64,000 nt of DNA, from assembly GCA_943788095.1 (NCBI GenBank), contig CALSOZ010000007.1, forward strand, positions 62,001-126,000. The letters run 5' to 3'. Made by a program: the position numbers and the translations under genes. Below the pieces are notes generated by a model. The model ran no database searches. It had not been told where the DNA came from and saw nothing but the letters and a program-made list of their open reading frames with translations. This document shows, piece by piece, positions 1 to 7,120 of this stretch. Each line of letters starts with the position of its first letter. The stretch's first letter is position 1. This DNA is from an uncultured Flavobacteriaceae bacterium (GTDB taxonomy: Bacteria > Bacteroidota > Bacteroidia > Flavobacteriales > Flavobacteriaceae).

Positions 1-359
1 TAGAAAAGACATTAAGTGATATCGTTAATATTGATGTTAAAAGTAATAATCTTATTAAATTAAATTTGTTCATTATTTTAGAATAAAGATTAATCAATTG
101 TAAATATTAACAAATATAAATAAATTGTTCATAAGTCTCATAAATTTGGGTGATTATATACGAAATAGGAGGTGCGAATTGATAAAAATATTGAATTTTA
201 CCTCAAAAAAAAGTAAAGAAATAACTTTCGGAAGCTTAAACAAGAAATTTAGTTTTTATTACTGAAAATCGATTACTTGAAATATAATCGTAATTAAATT
301 GAATTTAATTCGCTATAAGTTATTAATTTTGTTTAAATTTTTTAAATAATAAATTAAAC
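1..359. other. AT-rich intergenic stretch at the window edge
   Basis: This stretch precedes the first gene and is strongly AT-rich. I see no convincing gene, RNA or hairpin. A short open stretch beginning with TTG near 179 has about 28 codons, but nothing about its composition supports translation. It probably holds the upstream region of the gene at 360, though I could not place a promoter. Confidence 0.5.
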
Positions 360-1790
360 ATGAAATTATCGTTTGTTTGGGGTTTGTTCATTCTTTGTAG
401 TCTTTCTAATTGTGCTCAATCGGTTACTAAACAACAAGGTTGCTTCATAGAATTTCAAGCAGAGGCTTACAAAAACAAGACTTTTTATCTTGCCAGCCAC
501 TATGGTAAATATCAAACTCTGGTAGACTCTGTGATTGGAGACGCCAATGGCAAGCTTGTTTTTAAAAATGACGAAAAATATGTAAGTGGGATTTATATGT
601 TGGTAAATAGTTCTAAGGAAATTGAAATTGAATTTTTGATGGACGACGTGCAGCAATTTAAAATTGTACCCGATTCACAAAATCCATCAAAAACAATTAT
701 TGATCAATCGCCCCTAAATATTGACTTCAGAGATTTTAATGTATTTTTAAAAACAAAACGATCAGAGATTGATGTACTCAAAAACTCTTTTGAATCTAAA
801 GAAAGTAAACGTGAAAAAGTGATATCTCAAAAAAAGATTGAATTCATTGAAACTGAAATAACGCTGTATAAACAAAATTATATTTCATTAAATTCGAATA
901 CGCTAGCTCTTTTATTTAGATTAACACAACCTATAGATAACTTCTCTTCCCTACCCGAAAACCAAAAATTAGCCACCAAAGAGGATTCTCTTTCTTATTT
1001 AAAAACTAATTATTTTAAAGGCATTAATTTTAATGATAACCGCCTCTTAAGAAATCCTTTTTTAGAATCAAAACTCTCCACCTATTTTGAAGTATTTGTT
1101 CCCAAAACAGTGGACGCAATCACAAAAGAAATCACTAAACTTCTAGACGAGGCCAGTACAACTGAAAATGAGCTCTTTAAATATATGAGCCTGTATTTTA
1201 TGGACTTATATATAAACCCTAAACATATGGGGCACGACCGCATATTTTTAAATCTATACAACTCCTATTTTAAAACCCAGACTTACGATTGGCTTCCTTT
1301 GACTCAAAAAGAACTTTTTAAGTCAAAAGCGCGTCTTTTAGAACACAATCAAATTGGAGCTAAAGCAAGAGAATTATTTATGAATTCCATGGATGGAACG
1401 CCATTTTATTTATACGATCTGACAGCCAATTATACTGTCCTAATTTTCTGGGATCCAACCTGCGGCCATTGTCAGACCGAAATTCCAAGAATCAACCGTT
1501 TATACAACGATGATTGGAAAAACATAAACCTTTCCATTTATGCCGTAAACATGAATTCCGAGGTGAGAGAAGAATGGAAAAAATTCATTACAACCCATAA
1601 ACTATCCGATTGGAAGCATGTATCGCCTGCCTCTTCAGTGAGCGGGAATTATTCGCAAAAAGATGTGGATTATCAAACCCTCTACAACATCCAACAAACC
1701 CCTGTGTTTTATTTATTGGACAAGGCTAAAACAATTATTGCCAAAGATATCGATCCTGAAGACTATTTAAAACTAATCCAAAGAAAGTAG
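360..1790 (+). CDS. Thioredoxin-fold lipoprotein (TlpA-like, CGHC)
   Basis: A 476-residue envelope protein. The N-terminus is a lipoprotein signal with lipobox cysteine at residue 18 (LSNC). Residues about 25-110 look like the beta-rich domain (DUF4369-like) found in Bacteroidetes TlpA-type proteins. The middle is helical and charged, in the style of DUF5106. The last 130 residues form a thioredoxin fold with active site CGHC at 368-371 (WDPTCGHC) and the cis-proline region TPVFYLLD near 447. It is expected to be anchored facing the periplasm and to reduce or isomerise disulfides; its partner is unknown. It stands alone, with a convergent gene downstream. The ATG at 360 is chosen because the signal peptide starts there. 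The family is clear, the exact substrate is not. Confidence 0.8.
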   Translation: MKLSFVWGLFILCSLSNCAQSVTKQQGCFIEFQAEAYKNKTFYLASHYGKYQTLVDSVIGDANGKLVFKNDEKYVSGIYMLVNSSKEIEIEFLMDDVQQFKIVPDSQNPSKTIIDQSPLNIDFRDFNVFLKTKRSEIDVLKNSFESKESKREKVISQKKIEFIETEITLYKQNYISLNSNTLALLFRLTQPIDNFSSLPENQKLATKEDSLSYLKTNYFKGINFNDNRLLRNPFLESKLSTYFEVFVPKTVDAITKEITKLLDEASTTENELFKYMSLYFMDLYINPKHMGHDRIFLNLYNSYFKTQTYDWLPLTQKELFKSKARLLEHNQIGAKARELFMNSMDGTPFYLYDLTANYTVLIFWDPTCGHCQTEIPRINRLYNDDWKNINLSIYAVNMNSEVREEWKKFITTHKLSDWKHVSPASSVSGNYSQKDVDYQTLYNIQQTPVFYLLDKAKTIIAKDIDPEDYLKLIQRK

Positions 1791-1891
1791 TCGATCATCA
1801 TTAAAATCAAAAAATTGGAATCGGTACAAAAAAACATCCTATTTAAAGAATACTATCTTTTTATGTTTTAAAATAAGGAGGCATCATCAGA

Positions 1892-2245
1892 TTAAAAATC
1901 AAATAACGATAAATCTAACAACCCTTTTTTAGCCTCATTCACCCAGCCTGCTTGATTTTTAAACTTAACATAGAAAATTTTCAGATCTGCTTGGTTTGGA
2001 TAATTCACAAAGAAAATCGTTTTATCAGCTTGATTTGAATAGTCCGTAAAAAACCACAGCCCCGCATTTCCTTTTGCTTGGTTGCTGTAGTCAACTTTGT
2101 AAACTTTTAAATCGGCCTGATTTGCATACTTCATAACGCAAACTGCGATATCCGCATGGTTTTGATACTCTACAGGAAACAATTTTTGAGCTGTTGAGAG
2201 TTGTATCGCAAAAATTGTGGCTACCAATGCTGCAATAGTATTCAT
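1892..2245 (-). CDS. Small secreted repeat protein (DUF6150-like)
   Basis: A 117-residue protein with a signal peptide ending near STAQ (residue 19). The mature part is almost entirely a tandem repeat of about 13 residues with the pattern [YF]xNQAD followed by an alternating hydrophobic strand such as LKVYKVD. Five units and a partial sixth are visible; one is expanded to 16 residues. The alternation suggests one beta-strand per repeat and a flat sheet. From memory this matches the DUF6150 family of Bacteroidetes; the function is unknown to me. It lies 16 bp after the endonuclease gene on the same strand, so the two are probably co-transcribed. Confidence 0.7.
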   Translation of the reverse strand: MNTIAALVATIFAIQLSTAQKLFPVEYQNHADIAVCVMKYANQADLKVYKVDYSNQAKGNAGLWFFTDYSNQADKTIFFVNYPNQADLKIFYVKFKNQAGWVNEAKKGLLDLSLFDF

Positions 2246-2261
2246 TCCTTTAAATCGTGTA

Positions 2262-3335
2262 TTACTTAACTAAAAACTTAACAATTTTTGACTGATTTCC
2301 TTGTTGTATACTCATTAAGTACAAGCCTTTTGAAAATGCAGAGACATCAATTCTATTTGTATCTAAATCAAACACTAAAACTTGTCCAATTTGATTGTAT
2401 ATTTTTATAGAAGATTTCGAAACATCTAAGCCTTTGATTGTAATAAAATCCTCTACCACAGTCGGATAGATAGATACGGAAGGAAATTCTACACTAGCTG
2501 CCGAAAGCGATCCCCAGATGTCTTCAGCATCAGGTCCATTCCAAATTAAAGTTGCTAGATAAGGATTGTCAATAAATGGATTTCGATTGCCTTGGTAAGA
2601 AGCAATTACATTATTTCTATTGGTTTCAAACGCAGAAACTGGATCTTCTTCGTTCCACTCCAAAAATACATCTGGAATATCATTAGAATAGGTGGCGGTA
2701 CCAGCCCCAATATTATTTGGCTCACATTGTGTTGGATAGCGCAAATACATATACATTATAATTCGAGCAATATCTCCTTTAAATTCATCTCCAGGATAGA
2801 AATGACTCCCCACATAACCCGAATCCCCTGAACCACTTGCAAAAAATCGATTGCTTCTGTAAGTGTTCATTTGAGAATCGGCGGCTCTCAGATTGTGAAC
2901 ATCGGTACCAGGACCTGCAGGGTTCGTTGTCAAATCAGGGTTTGCCAATGATCTTGCAAACACATGTTCTCGATTCCAACGCCCAACAGAAGTACCTAAA
3001 CCTTGTTGCAGAGAAATAGCACGTGTTCGATCGGTTTTGCTAACTCCATCAGTATCATCGTAGCCATAAACAAGAATAACATTTCCCGGAACAGAAACAT
3101 CTGCATCACTTTCATGCACCACGTCCCAAGTATCTGTTGAACCAGAAGTGTATGGAATTAGGTTGTCGTGTGTGTTAATAATTAATGTCGAAAGTTCACT
3201 TTTAAGAGCATCGCCATCTTTTGTGAAATCAACCCCAGAATAATACGTTGGAATTTGAGCGGATAAAAAACTTGTAAAAAGGATAAAGCATGAGAAGATC
3301 GTATAAAAGACCTTCGAAGTCGAAGTGGTTTTCAT
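2262..3335 (-). CDS. Secreted endonuclease I family nuclease with T9SS sorting tail
   Basis: A 357-residue exported protein. A signal peptide (cleavage near LSAQ, about residue 26) is followed by an endonuclease I domain, roughly residues 30-270, recognisable by WNREHVFARS (about 141-150), DVHNLRAAD and NPYLATLIW. This His-metal nuclease family cleaves DNA or RNA non-specifically. The last 75 residues are a type IX secretion sorting domain: a beta-rich segment with KIYNQIGQVL, DVSAFSKGLYLMSI and a basic end KIVKFLVK. That predicts transport across the outer membrane. It is the first gene of a likely two-gene unit with the repeat protein at 1892. A role in nutrient or eDNA degradation is inferred. 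Confidence 0.9.
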   Translation of the reverse strand: MKTTSTSKVFYTIFSCFILFTSFLSAQIPTYYSGVDFTKDGDALKSELSTLIINTHDNLIPYTSGSTDTWDVVHESDADVSVPGNVILVYGYDDTDGVSKTDRTRAISLQQGLGTSVGRWNREHVFARSLANPDLTTNPAGPGTDVHNLRAADSQMNTYRSNRFFASGSGDSGYVGSHFYPGDEFKGDIARIIMYMYLRYPTQCEPNNIGAGTATYSNDIPDVFLEWNEEDPVSAFETNRNNVIASYQGNRNPFIDNPYLATLIWNGPDAEDIWGSLSAASVEFPSVSIYPTVVEDFITIKGLDVSKSSIKIYNQIGQVLVFDLDTNRIDVSAFSKGLYLMSIQQGNQSKIVKFLVK

Positions 3336-3459
3336 AAAAGTATAATTGGTTAATTGTATGCTAAATTACAACTTATAATTGATGTAATCAAAAAATTGCG
3401 TGCCATAGCAGTTCTATTTGATATAAAGTTCTATTTTTACAAAAATTAAAAAAAACTGA

Positions 3460-4344
3460 ATGACTTTATTACTGATGGCCGCTGGAAGCGGAAGCCGCTA
3501 TGGAAAATTAAAGCAATTTGATGACCTTGGGCCTGCTGACGAATTTCTGATGGAATTTAGCATTTTTGATGCCCTCAAAAATAATTTCAACCATATTGTA
3601 GTCATTACTAAAGCTGCAAACAAATCCTTTTTAGAATCACATCTTTCTAATTTAATTCCTTCGGATGTGAAATTAGATGTATTAGTTCAAGAAATAAACG
3701 ATATTCCAGAAGGCGTTTACTTAGATACAAAACGCGAAAAACCTTGGGGAACTGCCCATGCCGTTTGGACCGCTCGACATGTCATTAAAGGATGTTTTGT
3801 AATCATCAATGCCGATGATTATTATGGTCAAAACGCTTTCGAAGGGGCTGCTAACTTCATCAAAAATAACCGCTCAGACAATACGTTTGCGTTGGTGGCT
3901 TACAACCTTAAAAATACACTTTCAAAATTTGGATCGGTCTCCAGAGGTGTTTGTGAAGTTGAAAATAACCACTTAAAATCAATCATAGAACGCACTCAAA
4001 TTTCCGAAAAAGGGTCACAAATTATCGATGAAGATTCGGGCGTTACGCTGGATCCAAATGCAGCCGTTTCAATGAATTTTTGGATTTGTAATACCTCTAT
4101 CTTTAAGTATATCGAAACCTATTTCTCAACGTTTTTAAAGGACTCCAATAATCTTGAAAAAAGTGAAATTTACTTACCATTTGTAACACAGGAAATGATG
4201 GAAAATGGCCACATCTCGGTTAAGGTAATTGAAGCCCAAAGTGAGTGGTTTGGAGTTACTTATTATGACGACAAAGACATCGCTGTTCAAACTTTATCTG
4301 AGCTGACTCAAAAAGGGGCTTATCCGACGCCATTGTGGAAATAA
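3460..4344 (+). CDS. NTP-transferase family sugar nucleotidyltransferase
   Basis: A 294-residue cytosolic protein. The N-terminus has the nucleotidyltransferase loop MAAGSGSRYGKLKQ (about residues 6-19), and NADDYYG (about 119-125) supplies the metal-binding acidic residues. The length and these motifs fit a GT-A-fold nucleotidyltransferase that joins an NTP to a sugar phosphate. Which sugar cannot be told from the sequence, and no polysaccharide genes lie nearby. The ATG at 3460 is the first start and begins right at the beta-strand that precedes the glycine loop. The gene is divergent from the nuclease and converges on the rhodanese with a gap of only 5 bp. Confidence 0.8.
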   Translation: MTLLLMAAGSGSRYGKLKQFDDLGPADEFLMEFSIFDALKNNFNHIVVITKAANKSFLESHLSNLIPSDVKLDVLVQEINDIPEGVYLDTKREKPWGTAHAVWTARHVIKGCFVIINADDYYGQNAFEGAANFIKNNRSDNTFALVAYNLKNTLSKFGSVSRGVCEVENNHLKSIIERTQISEKGSQIIDEDSGVTLDPNAAVSMNFWICNTSIFKYIETYFSTFLKDSNNLEKSEIYLPFVTQEMMENGHISVKVIEAQSEWFGVTYYDDKDIAVQTLSELTQKGAYPTPLWK

Positions 4345-4349
4345 ACTGA

Positions 4350-4742
4350 TTAATTTTCAAGCTTGAGACCACTGTTTTTCCATTGCACAAATCCGCCTTT
4401 TAAATCATAGACTTTTACAAAGCCTTTGGCAATTAGTTTTGAGGCACATTTTGCACTCCGACTGCCGCGCTGACAATAGATGATAATGGGTTTGGTTGGA
4501 TCTAGATGTTGGATGTTTGTTTCAAAATCTGCGTCTAAGAAATCGATGTTTTCTGCTGTTTGAACATGGCCTTTCTGATATTCGCCAGGCGTTCTAACAT
4601 CGATTAACTGAATGCCTTCCAACAAAGAAAGCTCCTTGAGTTCTTGGGGCGAAATAAGTACCAATGCATCCGAAGTTTTCGTTTGGCAATTCAAGATACT
4701 TAGAAAGCCAAAAAATGAGGCTATAATTTTTAAAAAATTCAT
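4350..4742 (-). CDS. Rhodanese-domain lipoprotein
   Basis: A 130-residue single-domain rhodanese with an N-terminal lipoprotein signal (FLSILNC, cysteine at residue 19). The domain shows IDVRTPGEYQKGHV and the catalytic loop CQRGSRS, with active cysteine at about residue 90. Rhodaneses carry sulfur as a cysteine persulfide; the lipoprotein signal places this copy in the envelope. It lies 1 bp downstream of a second, cytosolic rhodanese and ends a run of four minus-strand genes with sulfur or thiol chemistry (4350-6244). Substrate unknown. Confidence 0.85.
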   Translation of the reverse strand: MNFLKIIASFFGFLSILNCQTKTSDALVLISPQELKELSLLEGIQLIDVRTPGEYQKGHVQTAENIDFLDADFETNIQHLDPTKPIIIYCQRGSRSAKCASKLIAKGFVKVYDLKGGFVQWKNSGLKLEN

Positions 4743-4743
4743 C

Positions 4744-5061
4744 TTATTCTGGAATTACAGTGTCCCCATCCCAATCGTTAAAACCGCCCAAAAGATTAAA
4801 TGCCGATTTAAAGCCCAACTGACTCATGATCGAACAGGCTTGTCCACTTCGAGCGCCAGATCGACAGTAAACGAAATAGGACTTTGTTTTATCGAGTTTT
4901 TCGAGTTCAGAGATGAATGCTTGCCCCTGATGGATATCCAAATGAATGGCCTCTGGAATCATACCTTCCTCAACTTCTTGATCGGTTCGAACATCTAGAA
5001 TGATTGAATTTGAATCGGATGCTTGCTGAGCAGTCCATTCTTGTTGTGATAAATCTGACAT
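4744..5061 (-). CDS. Cytosolic single-domain rhodanese
   Basis: A 105-residue rhodanese without a signal peptide. It has the motif LDVRTDQEVEEGMIPEA and the active-site loop CRSGARS with catalytic cysteine near residue 66. Only 1 bp separates it from the lipoprotein rhodanese downstream, so they are surely co-transcribed and the pair may be an old duplication split between cytosol and envelope. A general sulfurtransferase or thiol-related role is as far as the sequence goes. Confidence 0.85.
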   Translation of the reverse strand: MSDLSQQEWTAQQASDSNSIILDVRTDQEVEEGMIPEAIHLDIHQGQAFISELEKLDKTKSYFVYCRSGARSGQACSIMSQLGFKSAFNLLGGFNDWDGDTVIPE

Positions 5062-5111
5062 AGTTTGTAGTAAAAATGATTAAATATTGGTTTTAATTGT
5101 TAAAAAAGGGC

Positions 5112-5708
5112 TTATATTTTAATGGAACATCCAATAGCTTTGGTTTTTTCGATCTCAATCGGCTCCCCTTTTAGAAGCCTATCAACCGCGTTTTCAACAT
5201 AGCGATTTTTCACCAAAGCTGGGTCGGAATAATTATCGTCGATCGCACCAATATACTGAACCACTGGGCCATTTTTTGTTGATTTTAAAATGTAAGTATG
5301 CGGCGTTTTTGTCGCTCCAAATTGAGGATACACCGACTGATCTGCATCCATTAAATACGGAAACGTAAATCCTTTTTCTTTGGCACGTTGCTGCATGGCT
5401 TCCATGGAGTCCCCTGGTTTTGTGGTGACATTATTGGGCATAATTGCAATCACAGGATAGCCCAGTTTTGCATATTTTTTATTCAATGCTTCGATGCGGT
5501 CTTCATAGAGCACCGCATATGGGCAGGTATTACACGTAAAAACTACAATAAAGCCTTTGGCAGTCTCAAAATCTGACAACGATACAAATTTTCCATCAAT
5601 ATTTTCAAGTTTAAAATCAGAGACAACATCACCGATATCATAGCCCTTTTCAGTAGGGAACGGCGTAAAAGATAGCGTACTAAACAGCACAAATAATAAT
5701 AGAATCAT
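5112..5708 (-). CDS. Exported thioredoxin-family (peroxiredoxin-like) protein
   Basis: About 198 residues when started at the ATG at 5708. A longer frame to 5747 exists, but the hydrophobic signal MILLLFVLFSTLSF begins at the internal ATG. The mature part has a thioredoxin/AhpC-TSA fold with FTCNTCPYAVLYEDR, a C-x-x-C active site typical of the PRX-like1 group, and the cis-proline segment ATKTPHTYIL. It probably acts in the periplasm as a thiol oxidoreductase or peroxidase. It lies between the rhodanese pair and a TlpA-like gene. Two further cysteines or none elsewhere matter: only a late cysteine (IGCSIK) is seen near the C-terminus. Confidence 0.8.
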   Translation of the reverse strand: MILLLFVLFSTLSFTPFPTEKGYDIGDVVSDFKLENIDGKFVSLSDFETAKGFIVVFTCNTCPYAVLYEDRIEALNKKYAKLGYPVIAIMPNNVTTKPGDSMEAMQQRAKEKGFTFPYLMDADQSVYPQFGATKTPHTYILKSTKNGPVVQYIGAIDDNYSDPALVKNRYVENAVDRLLKGEPIEIEKTKAIGCSIKI

Positions 5709-5758
5709 TTTCTTTTGGCAATAAAAATTTGAACTTGCTCGTGTCATATTAATTCGTT

Positions 5759-6244
5759 TTATGGGCTTAAAAATGTTTTTAATTCGGACTCTAATTCCTT
5801 GTACGTAAAGGTACGATTATAAAACACACGTTTCGATGCATTATAAATAAGAGTCACTGGAATGGCACCATCCCAATCTGGATCTATTTTGGGAATCCAG
5901 GCATTCATATCTGGGTCATCTAAAACAATAACTTTAGAAGTTAATTGATGTTTTTGTATGAACGGCTGTAATTTGGTTTTGTATTGATGTGGAAAATCTA
6001 AACTGATAAGAATCACTTCTACATCGTCTTTATAATTTTTTTGGATTTTCTCAAAATGTGGCAATTCTTTTACGCAAGGGCCGCACCAAGTCGCCCAAAA
6101 ATTCACTACATAGGTTTTAGAATCCTCGCGATTTAGAAACGGTTCGATCCCCATAAAATCATAGATTTCTAAGGGGGCTGGTTCTTTTTGGTCGGATTTA
6201 CAACAAAAAATAAAAAGAGTGAAAGTGAGCAGTACATATTTCAT
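5759..6244 (-). CDS. TlpA-like thiol-disulfide lipoprotein (WCGPC)
   Basis: A 161-residue protein starting with a short lipoprotein-like signal (TLFIFCCKS, cysteines at 14-15). The thioredoxin fold carries the classical active site WATWCGPC (about residues 51-58) and the cis-proline region AIPVTLIYN. It is expected to be membrane-anchored and to act as a periplasmic disulfide reductase, as TlpA/ResA proteins do in cytochrome maturation, although no cytochrome genes lie nearby. It is first in the minus-strand run that continues with the peroxiredoxin-like gene and the rhodaneses. Confidence 0.85.
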   Translation of the reverse strand: MKYVLLTFTLFIFCCKSDQKEPAPLEIYDFMGIEPFLNREDSKTYVVNFWATWCGPCVKELPHFEKIQKNYKDDVEVILISLDFPHQYKTKLQPFIQKHQLTSKVIVLDDPDMNAWIPKIDPDWDGAIPVTLIYNASKRVFYNRTFTYKELESELKTFLSP

Positions 6245-6369
6245 TCTGTAAAGTTAGCAAAACAGCTGAAGGAGCCTTAAAATTTTAACAAAAAATTACC
6301 AACAAAAAGCACCTAGACAAATCAAAAAAACATGAAATTTGTAGAGTAACCTTTAATTTAACATATATC

Positions 6370-6936
6370 ATGAAACACCTATTTTTAAAATCAATATCAA
6401 TTCTATCTATCTTAGTGCTATCAGCATTCACAACAACTGAAACAAAAGAAGTGAATACCGCCGAAAGCGTTGTTAACTGGGTTGGTCATAAAGTCACAGG
6501 ACAACATGAAGGCACTATTACGCTTCAACAAGGCACACTTGAGTTTACTAATAATGAATTGACCGGTGGAAACTTTGTGATGGATATGACTTCTATTAAC
6601 ACCACAGATCTTGAAGGAGACTATAAAGACAAACTAGATGGTCATTTAAAAGCAGATGATTTTTTTGGGGTTGAAGCCCACAAAACGGCCTCACTTATCT
6701 TTACTTCAGTTACCAAAAACGACTCCAACTATGCGGTTGAAGGCGATCTAACAATCAAAGGGATTACCAATAAAATTAATTTTGATTTAGCTCTTACAGA
6801 AAATAGCGCCACAACGGCTCTGAAAGTAGATCGTACCAAATACGGGATCAAATATGGATCTGCTAGCTTCTTTGACGGTCTAAAAGACAAAGCAATCTAT
6901 GATGAGTTTGATTTAAACGTCTCATTAAAATTTTAA
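6370..6936 (+). CDS. YceI-family periplasmic protein
   Basis: A 188-residue protein with a signal peptide (hydrophobic to LSAFTTT, about residue 22). The rest matches the YceI lipocalin-like barrel: VNWVGHKVTGQHEGTI at the start, the WxG/K pattern, then GDLTIKGITNKINFDLALT and a final KYGIKYGSASFFDGLKDKAI. YceI proteins bind isoprenoid-like lipids. This gene is monocistronic, divergent from the TlpA-like gene, and followed by the trp promoter. Confidence 0.9.
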   Translation: MKHLFLKSISILSILVLSAFTTTETKEVNTAESVVNWVGHKVTGQHEGTITLQQGTLEFTNNELTGGNFVMDMTSINTTDLEGDYKDKLDGHLKADDFFGVEAHKTASLIFTSVTKNDSNYAVEGDLTIKGITNKINFDLALTENSATTALKVDRTKYGIKYGSASFFDGLKDKAIYDEFDLNVSLKF

Positions 6937-6953
6937 TTATTTTTAAAATTAAC

Positions 6954-6984
6954 TTTGGTATCTATAAAAACGTTCTTATCTTTG
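6954..6984 (+). promoter_or_regulatory. trp operon promoter (Bacteroidetes type)
   Basis: TTTG at 6954-6957 and TATCTTTG at 6977-6984 are separated by 19 bp, an exact fit to the Bacteroidetes housekeeping promoter (TTTG, N19, TAnnTTTG). Transcription would begin near 6990, about ten bases before the leader peptide ATG at 7001. Confidence 0.75.
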
Positions 6985-7000
6985 GACTTTAAAATAAATT

Positions 7001-7057
7001 ATGAATCAATCTTTAAACAATACTTGGTGGTGGTGCTCTCGAAAAAAAAAATCGTGA
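7001..7057 (+). CDS. trpL: trp operon leader peptide
   Basis: An 18-residue reading frame, MNQSLNNTWWWCSRKKKS, with three consecutive TGG codons at 7025-7033. Tandem tryptophan codons in a short peptide between a trp promoter and trpE are the hallmark of ribosome-mediated attenuation. A ribosome that stalls here when charged tRNA-Trp is scarce would let the downstream RNA fold so that the terminator at 7089-7120 is avoided. The Trp-codon segment (GTGG) can pair with CCAC at 7059-7062, which would be the 1:2 hairpin. The pairing partner that would form the antiterminator is less clear: I see only CTTTG (7074-7078 region) against CAAGG. Confidence 0.85.
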   Translation: MNQSLNNTWWWCSRKKKS

Positions 7058-7088
7058 TCCACTCTTTGTATGTTTAAATCAAAATATC

Positions 7089-7120
7089 AAGGCTTGTCAT
7101 TCACGACAAGCCTTTTTTTT
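7089..7120 (+). terminator. trp attenuator terminator
   Basis: A perfect 10-bp stem (7089-7098 with 7105-7114) closes a 6-base loop and runs into eight T residues ending at 7120. It is a strong intrinsic terminator sitting directly before the trpE ATG at 7121, between the leader peptide and the operon. This is the position expected for an attenuator. Confidence 0.9.

Noticed and set aside
179-265. TTG-started frame of about 28 codons upstream of the first gene
   Set aside because: Length and composition are what is expected by chance in AT-rich DNA; no start signal or family similarity.
7070-7120. trpE starting at ATG 7070
   Set aside because: That start would place the attenuator terminator inside the coding region; the ATG at 7121 gives the normal TrpE N-terminus.
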